Positions 17,847 to 25,332 of a stretch of 64,000 nt of DNA are shown piece after piece. The stretch lies in assembly GCA_001701225.1 (NCBI GenBank), contig DAAQ01000017.1, positions 1 to 64,000 on the forward strand. The letters run 5' to 3'. A program made the position numbers and the translations under genes. How positions within the stretch are numbered: position 1 is the stretch's first letter; each line of letters begins with the position of its first letter. The DNA is from Bacteroidales bacterium H5 (GTDB taxonomy: Bacteria; Bacteroidota; Bacteroidia; Bacteroidales; Muribaculaceae). Under the pieces are notes generated by a model that was not told where the DNA came from, ran no database searches, and saw only the letters and a list, made by a program, of their open reading frames with translations.

Positions 17847-17880
17847 TCTTCTTACCTTAAATCTAATACCATGAAAAACT
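17815..17880 (-). ncRNA. Small RNA unit copy 2 (contains six-codon ORF MVLDLR)
   Basis: The predicted transcript of about 65 nt starts a few bases after a -7 box and ends at the intrinsic terminator. It contains an intact micro-ORF on the minus strand at 17872-17852 (ATG to TAA) encoding MVLDLR. About 65 nt match copy 1 (48550-48617) with only three differences, one of them changing a stem T-G pair to T-A. The porin gene downstream has a separate promoter, so this looks like an autonomous small RNA gene. Function unknown. Confidence 0.65.
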
Positions 17881-17884
17881 GTTG

Positions 17885-17915
17885 CAAAGGTACATATTTT
17901 TTTGGATATGCCAAA
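17885..17915 (-). promoter_or_regulatory. Promoter of small RNA unit copy 2
   Basis: Minus-strand TTTG (17915-17912), 19-nt spacer and TACCTTTG (17892-17885): a full Bacteroidota promoter. Confidence 0.75.
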
Positions 17916-18242
17916 GAAATATGCTGAGAAACATATTTGATTTAACGAAATTTAAACATTGGAGGTTCTTTGACATGAAAAAACTGCCCGTCGACATCAC
18001 GCCGGTGGACAGTTCGGAGTGTTTTTATGAGGTCTTTTTCGTATTCTTGAGTCTGATCAGGGATAAATGGTTTCCATTCTTCTCTTTGGAAACCCATAGA
18101 AATAATGAATTCTAATCTTGAAAAATATCTAAACTGTTATATTACAAATGCTTTTCGCAAATTTACGACAAAAATTACCCCCCCCAAAATTTTTAACCTA
18201 AGTTAACTATTTGAGGGGGATATGAAATGTATTTTAACGCTT
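17916..18242. other. Intergenic region without a supported gene
   Basis: This AT-rich stretch lies between the small RNA promoter and the 3' end of the amylase gene. A short plus-strand reading frame here has atypical composition and no promoter, so it is not annotated. Near 18178-18227 a G-run and a C-run can pair across about 30 nt and may act as a weak terminator for the amylase gene on the minus strand. Confidence 0.4.
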
Positions 18243-20762
18243 TTATCGCACGGCTACCTTGACGGGTGTCCCGTCGACGGTGACAATGTATATGCCGGGT
18301 GCTACGGGGGCGCCTGCGGGCATCAGCATTCCGGCCATGTTATGTACGGTGGCGTGTGTATGGGCCGAGGTGACGGTGATGACACCACCCTCGACGCTTA
18401 TTTCGGGACGCGCGTCGCTGTCGGCCACCACGTCGGCGATGCCGCTCTCGAGGTTCGCGCCATAGACGGCAAACGCACCTCCGGGCAGCGTGACGCCTGC
18501 GGCAGAGGGCACCGGTGTCACGTCATGACTTGCGGCAAGGAGTGTGTACCTGCTGTCGCTGAGGTTGACTGACATGGGCACTGTGGCTGTGCCCCCGACG
18601 GAGGGATTGACCACGAGGTGCAGCTCGGCATTGCCCTTGGTGAGCGATACCGAGCGTCCCGTCCATGACGAGAGGTTGACCGATGTGGTCACATCCTGGG
18701 CAAACATCGGGGCATACTCGGCGCGGATGCCGCACAGTGCGGCGTATGTGTCGTGAAGCCCGAGGCGTGCCGGACTCTTGAGCATGTTCCAGTTGACGCG
18801 CTTGGGCGATGTGTCGTTGCCGCCGCTGGGAGCCTTGGTGGTCTGGTCGTTGCCCATCTCCTCGAACTGCCATATCATGTGTGCGCCGGGAGTGAGCAGC
18901 ATCTGTGCGGCCAACGAGCCGAGACGAAGCATCTGTGTGTTGAGGTTACCCTTGACGCCGGTGGCACCGTAGGTCTTGACCTTGTATGCCACGCGCTCCT
19001 CGTCATGGCTCTCGGCATACGATACTGTCGAGCCCCAGAGCCTCTGGTCGTCGGGCGCATAGAAGCGGTTGAGCGACGCATCGGTGTCATAGCCCATGGC
19101 ATACTGACAGGCCGAGTTGTTGATGTTGGCCCAGTTTGTCTCGCCGTCCTGCGCCATCTGGTTCTCCTCCTCGGCCCCGGCCAGGTTCTCGTTGATGAAA
19201 TATGCGTCGGGGCGTGTCTTGCGCATCGACTCGTGCAGAGCCTTCATGCGGGCCACGCGGGTGGCGTTATAGCGGTTTGTGCCGTTGTCCGACGGGGTGG
19301 CATAGGTGTTTGTCTCGGGATAGTATGTGGTGCCATAGCTCGAGTTGTCGCCGAGCCCCTTGACAAGGTCAAACCTGAAGCCGTCGACGTTGTATGCCGT
19401 GAGCCAGTACTCGAGGGCGTCGTGCCACTGCTGCTGCACCAGGGGGCAATCCTGGTTCCAGTCGTTGAGCACGCTGTATGCGTGGGGCGCAGAACCGTTG
19501 TAGAAGGGGGTATTGCGCTGGGTGTAGAGGCCGTACCAGGGATGCATGCCGTCGCTCTGGTTGAACACGATGTCAAGTATCACGGCCATGCCGCGTTCGT
19601 GGGCGCCGTCAATCAGGGCACGGTAGTCGTCGGGTGTACCGTATGCCTTGTCGGGGGCCATGTAGAAGTTGGTGTTATATCCCCACGAGTTATTGCCGTT
19701 GAACTCCATGATCGGGAGCAGCTCTATGGCATTGACCCCAAGCTCCTTGAGATAGTCGAGCTTCTCGATGGCGCCTTTGACGGTGCCGTTGCCATGGCTC
19801 GAGCCCTCGGTGCCTGTGAAGTCTCTCAGCAGCAGCTCATAGATGATGAGGTCGCTCTGCGGCACTCCCTTGAAGTTCCTCACCTTCCAGTCATAGTCGT
19901 CGATGGCCGAGTTGTAGACTGCCACGGGGACTCCGGCGACAGCCTGTGCGGGATAGGCGGGCATGTCTGGGAATACCGACGAGGAGATGTACTTGTCGTT
20001 GTTGGCGTCGAGCACGAGGTGGGCATACGGGTCACCTACCTGCGACGAGCCGTCCACAATATAGTAATATGTGTGGTTCTTCCCTTTCTCAAGGCCGCTC
20101 ACCGTGGTCCAGAAATAGCGGTACCCCTCATAGTCCTGATATTTCATCACGTCGGCAGCCTTGGGGTCGAACGAGTTCCACGAACCTGCTATCACGGCGT
20201 TGGTTTTTGAGGGGGCGCAGAGGCAGAAAGTCACCGAGCCGTCGGCATTCTCGGTGGCGCCCATGCGTGGTTTGCCTCCGGGATATGTCTCTGACGATGA
20301 CGAGGGCATCCCGTCGGGGAACACCGTCACGGCTACGTCTCCACCCCAGGCTGACTTGCCCTCGCGCGAGTTGTCGGCCGTGCGGAACACAAACATCATC
20401 TCCTTGACCTGCTCCGCCGGATTGGTTATGCCGTAATACGACCTGATCGATGGGATTGTGAGGGTCCATGTGTCGGTTCCGGCGTATGTCATGCGGTATT
20501 TGGCCGAGTTGTCGCCCCAATCAGGAGCATATTTCCAGTCGCTCGTCGAGGTACTTGCCGAGGTGATGACGCCTGTGTGGGCATACACCTGGGCATTTGC
20601 CCCGAGCCCCATCAGGCCACGGTTGCCGCCGTCGGCATGATAGGTGATTACGATGCCCTCAGACGATTGCGTGACCGTCAGCGGGGTTGTGGTCACCGTC
20701 TGGGCATGCATGGCAAGCCCCGCGGCACCCCACAGGAAAAGTGAGATGAACAGTTTTTTCAT
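18243..20762 (-). CDS. Secreted GH13 alpha-amylase/pullulanase-type glycoside hydrolase
   Basis: The 839-residue product starts with a signal peptide (MKKLFISLFLWGAAGLAMHAQ). Two N-terminal beta-sandwich (E-set/CBM48-like) domains occupy about residues 22-290. The GH13 barrel follows with GVNAIELLPIMEF, ILDIVFNQSDG, DGFRFDLVKG (nucleophile Asp), FINENLAG (acid/base Glu) and YAESHDEERV (transition-state Asp), so all catalytic residues are present. A C-terminal beta domain and a Bacteroidales sorting tail (APGIYIVTVDGTPVKVAVR) end the protein. It should cleave alpha-1,4 or alpha-1,6 bonds in starch or glycogen at the cell surface. It is not within a visible susCD locus. Confidence 0.9.
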   Translation of the reverse strand: MKKLFISLFLWGAAGLAMHAQTVTTTPLTVTQSSEGIVITYHADGGNRGLMGLGANAQVYAHTGVITSASTSTSDWKYAPDWGDNSAKYRMTYAGTDTWTLTIPSIRSYYGITNPAEQVKEMMFVFRTADNSREGKSAWGGDVAVTVFPDGMPSSSSETYPGGKPRMGATENADGSVTFCLCAPSKTNAVIAGSWNSFDPKAADVMKYQDYEGYRYFWTTVSGLEKGKNHTYYYIVDGSSQVGDPYAHLVLDANNDKYISSSVFPDMPAYPAQAVAGVPVAVYNSAIDDYDWKVRNFKGVPQSDLIIYELLLRDFTGTEGSSHGNGTVKGAIEKLDYLKELGVNAIELLPIMEFNGNNSWGYNTNFYMAPDKAYGTPDDYRALIDGAHERGMAVILDIVFNQSDGMHPWYGLYTQRNTPFYNGSAPHAYSVLNDWNQDCPLVQQQWHDALEYWLTAYNVDGFRFDLVKGLGDNSSYGTTYYPETNTYATPSDNGTNRYNATRVARMKALHESMRKTRPDAYFINENLAGAEEENQMAQDGETNWANINNSACQYAMGYDTDASLNRFYAPDDQRLWGSTVSYAESHDEERVAYKVKTYGATGVKGNLNTQMLRLGSLAAQMLLTPGAHMIWQFEEMGNDQTTKAPSGGNDTSPKRVNWNMLKSPARLGLHDTYAALCGIRAEYAPMFAQDVTTSVNLSSWTGRSVSLTKGNAELHLVVNPSVGGTATVPMSVNLSDSRYTLLAASHDVTPVPSAAGVTLPGGAFAVYGANLESGIADVVADSDARPEISVEGGVITVTSAHTHATVHNMAGMLMPAGAPVAPGIYIVTVDGTPVKVAVR

Positions 20763-20787
20763 AAAGGTATTTTTGGAAAGTAAGTAT

Positions 20788-20945
20788 GATGATTAATGAG
20801 AAATGAGGAATGAGGAATTAGAAATGGATGAGGAATGAGAAATTAATTAGGAATTAGGAATGAGGAATTAGAAATGGAGTAGTAATTAATTCCTAATTCC
20901 TCATTCCTAATTTCTAATTCATTCATCATTTCTAATTTCTAATTT
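20788..20945. repeat. Low-complexity inverted/direct repeat region
   Basis: Variants of GAATGAGGAATTAGAAATG and ATTAGGAATTAGGAATGAGG are repeated on the plus strand (20788-20880) and then in inverted orientation (20882-20945), giving a large imperfect cruciform between the amylase and TPR genes. It sits upstream of the amylase gene and just after the TPR gene stop. No -7 box was found in it. Confidence 0.75.
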
Positions 20946-22424
20946 TCAAGGAGTAGGGATGTATGAGTCGCAATCCACTTCGGTGCCCGGGTCGGAGATG
21001 TCGTGGATTACGGTGTAGAGGAAAGTGACGAATCCGCGCATGAGCATATTGTGGCCCACGGGCGAGAGACCCATCACCGGCGGCATGAATGTACGGCCCG
21101 ATGCCTTGATGGCAAACATGTTTATCTGCAGGGCTTCGGCGGCCACTTTCAGCGCCTCTTCGGTGCGGTGCATCCTGATGAGGCTCAGGATATATGCAAA
21201 CGTGAAGCCTGGTTGCGACAGGCACTCGGCCGAATTGTCGGCACATGCCTTGGAACAGACATCTATGACGTGGGCGAAGAGCTCGCTGCGGAACAGTATT
21301 TCGGCTGCTGTCGAGGCGTCGGCGCTGTCGGGTACATGGTTGGCGAGATATGCCTGGACTATGCGTGAGGCAAGCTCGATGTTGCCCTCGAGATACTCGT
21401 CGTGAGCCCACGAGATCAGCGTCCCCCCCGACTGGGCGAGCTGCTGCTCGTAGGTCTTCAGATAGGGGGCTGCACCCTCGGGGTTGAGCGATATGAGGAG
21501 GCCAAGCGGATTGCGCGTCACGGGATGGGTGTCGAGATATATCCTGATACGCTCGACAGCCTCCTCGGCACGTCCCGTCTCGACCATCGCGCCGACAAGC
21601 ACGCTCAGGTCCGACTCGATGGCCTGTGGGTTGGCCACCAGGGGCTCCATCAGCTCGATGATGCGGGCCATGTCGCGCCGCAGGGCATACATGGCCATCC
21701 CCTTGATGCGGATGGCCTCGACCGAGTCGGGATTGATGGCCAGGGCATAGTCGGCCGACGAGAGTGCTGCCTCATGCTGCTCGGCGCGGTACTGCGCCCC
21801 AGCCAGACGCTCCCAGAAATCGAGCGTGAACGGCTCGAGCATGGTCAGCTCCTCGAACAGGGTCACGGCCTTGGCGGCGTCGCCAAGATCCTCGCAGCGG
21901 TTGGCATACTCATAGATGAATGTCTGCGGATACGAGCACTTGCTCTTGACGAGTGCGTAGTTATCCTCGACCCAGCCCAGCATATTGTTCTCGGCACAGA
22001 AATCGACAAGTTGTATCAGCTCCTCGTCGGCAAAATCGGTCGTCGCGGCCACTATCCCGTCCAGTCGGCGGCGTGTCTCGGCACTGTCTGTGGCGCCGTC
22101 GGCGCGCAGCTTGAGCAGTTCGTTGAGCACACCGCCGTTGCTGACGCGGCTGTTGAGCTCGGCGGCGGCCTCCATCTCGCCGAATGACGAGTAGAACCAC
22201 GCCCGCCGGGTTGCCAGCGCCTGCGAGTCGGGATAGTGGCGCGCACCGTAGAGCAGCACCTCCATCTTGGCGATATAGTTGTCCATGTCTGACGAGTAGT
22301 CGTAGATCTCTATCAGGTCGGTCTCGTCGAAAAACGCCTCGGGGTTTCCGGCCTTGACCACCTCTGAGAGAAATTCCTCATAGAGGCTCTGACGCACGTC
22401 GTCGGCATTGTTGTTGTCGTCCAT
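20946..22424 (-). CDS. Tetratricopeptide-repeat protein
   Basis: A 492-residue soluble, acidic protein made almost wholly of helical repeats. TPR-like units are seen as LGDAAKAVTLFEELTMLEPF, FWERLAGAQYRAEQHEAALSSAD and YALAINPDSVEAIRIKGMA, with further degenerate units to about residue 420. There is no signal peptide or membrane segment, so it should be cytosolic and act as a protein-interaction scaffold; partners are unknown. It starts 21 nt after the stop of glnS on the same strand and is probably co-transcribed with it. Confidence 0.8.
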   Translation of the reverse strand: MDDNNNADDVRQSLYEEFLSEVVKAGNPEAFFDETDLIEIYDYSSDMDNYIAKMEVLLYGARHYPDSQALATRRAWFYSSFGEMEAAAELNSRVSNGGVLNELLKLRADGATDSAETRRRLDGIVAATTDFADEELIQLVDFCAENNMLGWVEDNYALVKSKCSYPQTFIYEYANRCEDLGDAAKAVTLFEELTMLEPFTLDFWERLAGAQYRAEQHEAALSSADYALAINPDSVEAIRIKGMAMYALRRDMARIIELMEPLVANPQAIESDLSVLVGAMVETGRAEEAVERIRIYLDTHPVTRNPLGLLISLNPEGAAPYLKTYEQQLAQSGGTLISWAHDEYLEGNIELASRIVQAYLANHVPDSADASTAAEILFRSELFAHVIDVCSKACADNSAECLSQPGFTFAYILSLIRMHRTEEALKVAAEALQINMFAIKASGRTFMPPVMGLSPVGHNMLMRGFVTFLYTVIHDISDPGTEVDCDSYIPTP

Positions 22425-22445
22425 GCAGGGGGGTGGATGGGTTCT

Positions 22446-24152
22446 TTACTTGTTCTTCTTCTCCCACGAGTCCTTCAGGGCTATGGTACGGTTGAATACC
22501 GGTGCCTCGGGGGTCGAGTCGGGGTCGAGGGTGAAATATCCGATGCGCTGGAACTGCAGGGGCACGCCGGGCTTGGCTATCTCCATGAGATAGGGCTCGA
22601 CCTTGATGCCCTCTACAATCTTGAGCGAGTCGGGGTTGAGCATCTCGCGGAAATCGCGCTCGGTGTCTGCCGCAGGGTTCTCGACCGAGAAGAGGCGGTC
22701 ATACATGCGTGCGGTGGCGTCGACGGCGGTGGCTGCGTTGACCCAGTGGAGGGTGCCCTTGACCTTGCGCTCGCTGCCGGGCAGCCCGCTGCGTGTCTCG
22801 GGGTCGTAGGTGCAGTATATCTCCTCGACATTGCCCTCGGCATCCTTCTTCACGCCGGTACACTTGACGATATACGCTCCCTTCAGGCGCACCTCGGCGT
22901 CGGGGGCCATGCGGAAATATTTCTTGGGGGGATTCTCCATGAAGTCGTCGCGCTCTATGTATATCTCGCGCGAGAAGGGCATCTTGTGCGTGCCGCTTCC
23001 GGGCTCCTCGGGGTTGTTGTCCATCTCCACGGTCTCTGTCTGGCCCTCGGGATAGTTGGTGATGACCACCTTGACGGGGTTTATCACGGCCATGCCTCGT
23101 GTGGCAACCTTGTTGAGGTCATCGCGCACGGCGTGCTCGAGCAGCGATATGGAGTTCAGGGCCTCATATTTGGTATATCCGATGGCATTGATGAAGTTGC
23201 GTATGGCCCTGGGGGTGAATCCGCGGCGGCGCAGACCCGAGATGGTCGGCATGCGGGGGTCATCCCATCCGGCCACAAGTCCCTCCTTGACAAGCTGGAG
23301 CAGCTTGCGCTTCGACATCACGGTATATGTCAGGTTCAGGCGGTTGAATTCGATCTGGCGGGGGCAGTAGCTCTCGTCGGCAAGCTCCTTGACAAAATAC
23401 TCGTACAGCGGACGGTGTACCACAAACTCGAGCGTGCATATCGAGTGGGTCACACCCTCGAAATAGTCGCTCTGTCCGTGCGCGAAATCATACATCGGGT
23501 AGACCTTCCACGTGGTGCCGGTGCGGTGGTGCGGGGTCTTGATGATGCGGTACATGATGGGGTCGCGGAAATGCATGTTGGGGCTCGCCATGTCTATCTT
23601 GGCGCGCAGCACGCGGGCACCCTCGTCAAACTCGCCCGCGTTCATGCGCATGAACAGGTCGAGGTTCTCCTCGGGCGTGCGGTTGCGGTAGGGGCTCTCC
23701 TGTCCCGGCTCGGTGGGTGTGCCTTTCTGTGCGGCTATCTGCTCGGAGGTCTGGTCGTCGACATATGCCTTGCCCTCCTTGATGAGGCGCACGGCCAGGT
23801 CGAAGAGCTGGGGAAAATAGTCTGAGGCATAATACTCGCGGTCGCCCCAGTCGAAGCCGAGCCACTTGATGTCCTCGCGTATCGAGTCGACATACTCGAC
23901 ATCCTCCTTGACGGGATTGGTGTCGTCGAAGCGCAGGTTGCAGGTGCCTCCGAATTTCTCGGCGATGCCGAAATCCATGCAGATGGCCTTGGCATGGCCT
24001 ATGTGAAGGTAGCCGTTGGGCTCGGGCGGAAAACGGGTGTTGAGTCGGCCTCCGTTCTTGCCCTCGGCAAGGTCTTTGGCCACGATCTCTTCAACAAAGT
24101 TGAGTCCCTTGGTCTCGGGAGCTGCGGCGTTGGTTGCGTTGTTGGTGTCCAT
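22446..24152 (-). CDS. glnS: Glutaminyl-tRNA synthetase
   Basis: The 568-residue class I synthetase charges tRNA-Gln. The HIGH motif is at residues 50-53 (PNGYLHIGHAK), followed by the tRNA acceptor-binding NLRFDDTNP; the KMSKS counterpart reads VMSKRKLL near residue 280. The C-terminal anticodon-binding beta-barrels follow from about residue 340. The ATG at 24152 (MDTNNATN) is preferred over an upstream in-frame GTG because that GTG overlaps the edge of the promoter -7 box (24180-24173). A tRNA-Gln gene lies 5 kb away, and the TPR gene follows directly. Confidence 0.97.
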   Translation of the reverse strand: MDTNNATNAAAPETKGLNFVEEIVAKDLAEGKNGGRLNTRFPPEPNGYLHIGHAKAICMDFGIAEKFGGTCNLRFDDTNPVKEDVEYVDSIREDIKWLGFDWGDREYYASDYFPQLFDLAVRLIKEGKAYVDDQTSEQIAAQKGTPTEPGQESPYRNRTPEENLDLFMRMNAGEFDEGARVLRAKIDMASPNMHFRDPIMYRIIKTPHHRTGTTWKVYPMYDFAHGQSDYFEGVTHSICTLEFVVHRPLYEYFVKELADESYCPRQIEFNRLNLTYTVMSKRKLLQLVKEGLVAGWDDPRMPTISGLRRRGFTPRAIRNFINAIGYTKYEALNSISLLEHAVRDDLNKVATRGMAVINPVKVVITNYPEGQTETVEMDNNPEEPGSGTHKMPFSREIYIERDDFMENPPKKYFRMAPDAEVRLKGAYIVKCTGVKKDAEGNVEEIYCTYDPETRSGLPGSERKVKGTLHWVNAATAVDATARMYDRLFSVENPAADTERDFREMLNPDSLKIVEGIKVEPYLMEIAKPGVPLQFQRIGYFTLDPDSTPEAPVFNRTIALKDSWEKKNK

Positions 24153-24172
24153 ATAGATATGTGATGAAAACA

Positions 24173-24180
24173 CAAAGTTA
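24173..24180 (-). promoter_or_regulatory. -7 box of glnS
   Basis: TAACTTTG on the minus strand, 20 nt before the chosen ATG. Confidence 0.6.
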
Positions 24181-24222
24181 GTCAGAATTTTCCAAATATC
24201 CCCAAACAGCGGGCCAAATTAT

Positions 24223-24864
24223 TCAGCCCCACATGTCGATGACGGCTGTTACGAGTCCGACGGCACCCATTATGAGGATTACGGCGGCCAGGATGCGGTT
24301 GAGCAGCCACATCGAGCGCAGGTTGAAGTGCGACCTCACACGGTCTACGAACCATGTCACGCCAAACCACCACAGCAGCGCGCCGCCGAAGATGGCCAGA
24401 TACCCTGCGACATAATGATAGGCCATGAATTCGGGCGCCAGGAAGCTGAACCGTGCGAACAGGCCGATGATGAGGAAGAGTATCAGCGGGTTTGAGAATG
24501 TGAACAGGAAGCCGGTGGCAAAGTCGGGCCAGTAGCCGTGGGTGGTCACACGCCCCTTGGCCAATGCTCTCGACGGGTTGGAGACAAACAGATAGCCGGC
24601 GTAGACCGCCAGCACCACCGAGCCTATCAGCTGCAGCAGGCTCTGATGGCTCTCGATGAAGTCGGTGACAAACGAGAGCCCCAGCCCCGTCAGCAGGCAG
24701 TAGATGAGGTCGCTGAGTCCCGCGCCTATGCCGGTGCAGAATGCCGCCCAGCGTCCGCGGCTCAACGTTCTCTGAATCACAAGCATCCCTATCGGTCCCA
24801 TCGGGGCCGACACAAGGAGTCCTATCAGAAGGCCCCTGAGTATGATGGCTGGCAAGTGAATCAT
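24223..24864 (-). CDS. LysE/RhtB-family amino-acid exporter
   Basis: The 213-residue membrane protein has about six hydrophobic segments. The N-terminal IILRGLLIGLLVSAPMGPIGMLVIQRTLSRGRWAAFCTG carries the LysE signature (PxGP with the following R-x-G-x3-G). The start at 24864 (MIHLPAI) is chosen because the -7 box TAATTTTG ends 6 nt upstream; the longer in-frame start lies before that promoter. It probably exports amino acids or related small metabolites. It is a single gene, separated from glnS by about 70 nt. Confidence 0.88.
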   Translation of the reverse strand: MIHLPAIILRGLLIGLLVSAPMGPIGMLVIQRTLSRGRWAAFCTGIGAGLSDLIYCLLTGLGLSFVTDFIESHQSLLQLIGSVVLAVYAGYLFVSNPSRALAKGRVTTHGYWPDFATGFLFTFSNPLILFLIIGLFARFSFLAPEFMAYHYVAGYLAIFGGALLWWFGVTWFVDRVRSHFNLRSMWLLNRILAAVILIMGAVGLVTAVIDMWG

Positions 24865-24870
24865 AATCTG

Positions 24871-24878
24871 CAAAATTA
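24871..24878 (-). promoter_or_regulatory. -7 box of lysE-like gene, nearly leaderless
   Basis: TAATTTTG on the minus strand, 6 nt before the ATG at 24864. Confidence 0.55.
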
Positions 24879-24985
24879 CAAAACATTTTCCTAAAGCCAA
24901 AAACAAATTGCATCCCTCCCCCCGGTGAGGCCCCGAATCACGCCATATCTACATGAGGGTGTTGCAGAACCTTCATACTAAAAAA

Positions 24986-25165
24986 GCGCCCCGCGGGGCA
25001 CCACGCACACCTCCTATGTGCCGCGACCCCCGTGCGGGGGCCGTAGACCACACATAATCCCATACCTCGGGGCAAGCCCCGAGGCTATTGAGACCACGCC
25101 CCGCATCCGCGGGGCCCCATTGTCCTTGCGGGCTCGATATGGGGCTTCCCTCATATCGCCGTCTC
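24986..25165. repeat. Cluster of five GC-rich hairpins
   Basis: Five separate stem-loops follow one another: GCCCCG/CGGGGC (24988-24999), CCCCC/GGGGG (25027-25040), CCTCGGGGC/GCCCCGAGG (25065-25084), GCCCCGC/GCGGGGC (25098-25115), and CGATATGGGG pairing with CCC(T)CATATCG (about 25135-25158). They lie between the 5' end of the lysE-like gene and the C25 protease promoter; no coding frame explains them. Confidence 0.7.
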
Positions 25166-25244
25166 GTGGCCGGGGCATTATACGGCTGCACACATGATAT
25201 TGTTACTCTGAAATTTAGAAAATCGTAAAAAAGTCGTAAAAAAA

Positions 25245-25276
25245 GTTGTGAATATAAAAAAGAATGTATACATTTG
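25245..25276 (+). promoter_or_regulatory. Promoter of the C25 protease gene
   Basis: GTTG at 25245-25248, 20-nt spacer, TACATTTG at 25269-25276, about 56 nt before the ATG. Confidence 0.6.
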
Positions 25277-25332
25277 CGAACGATAGTTTGCTGCAGCTTC
25301 AACCTATTGTTTTATTAACCTCATTGCTAAAC

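Noticed and set aside
17882..18115. Open frame of 77 codons on the plus strand
   Set aside because: It starts inside the promoter of the minus-strand small RNA unit, has no promoter of its own and codon use unlike genes here.
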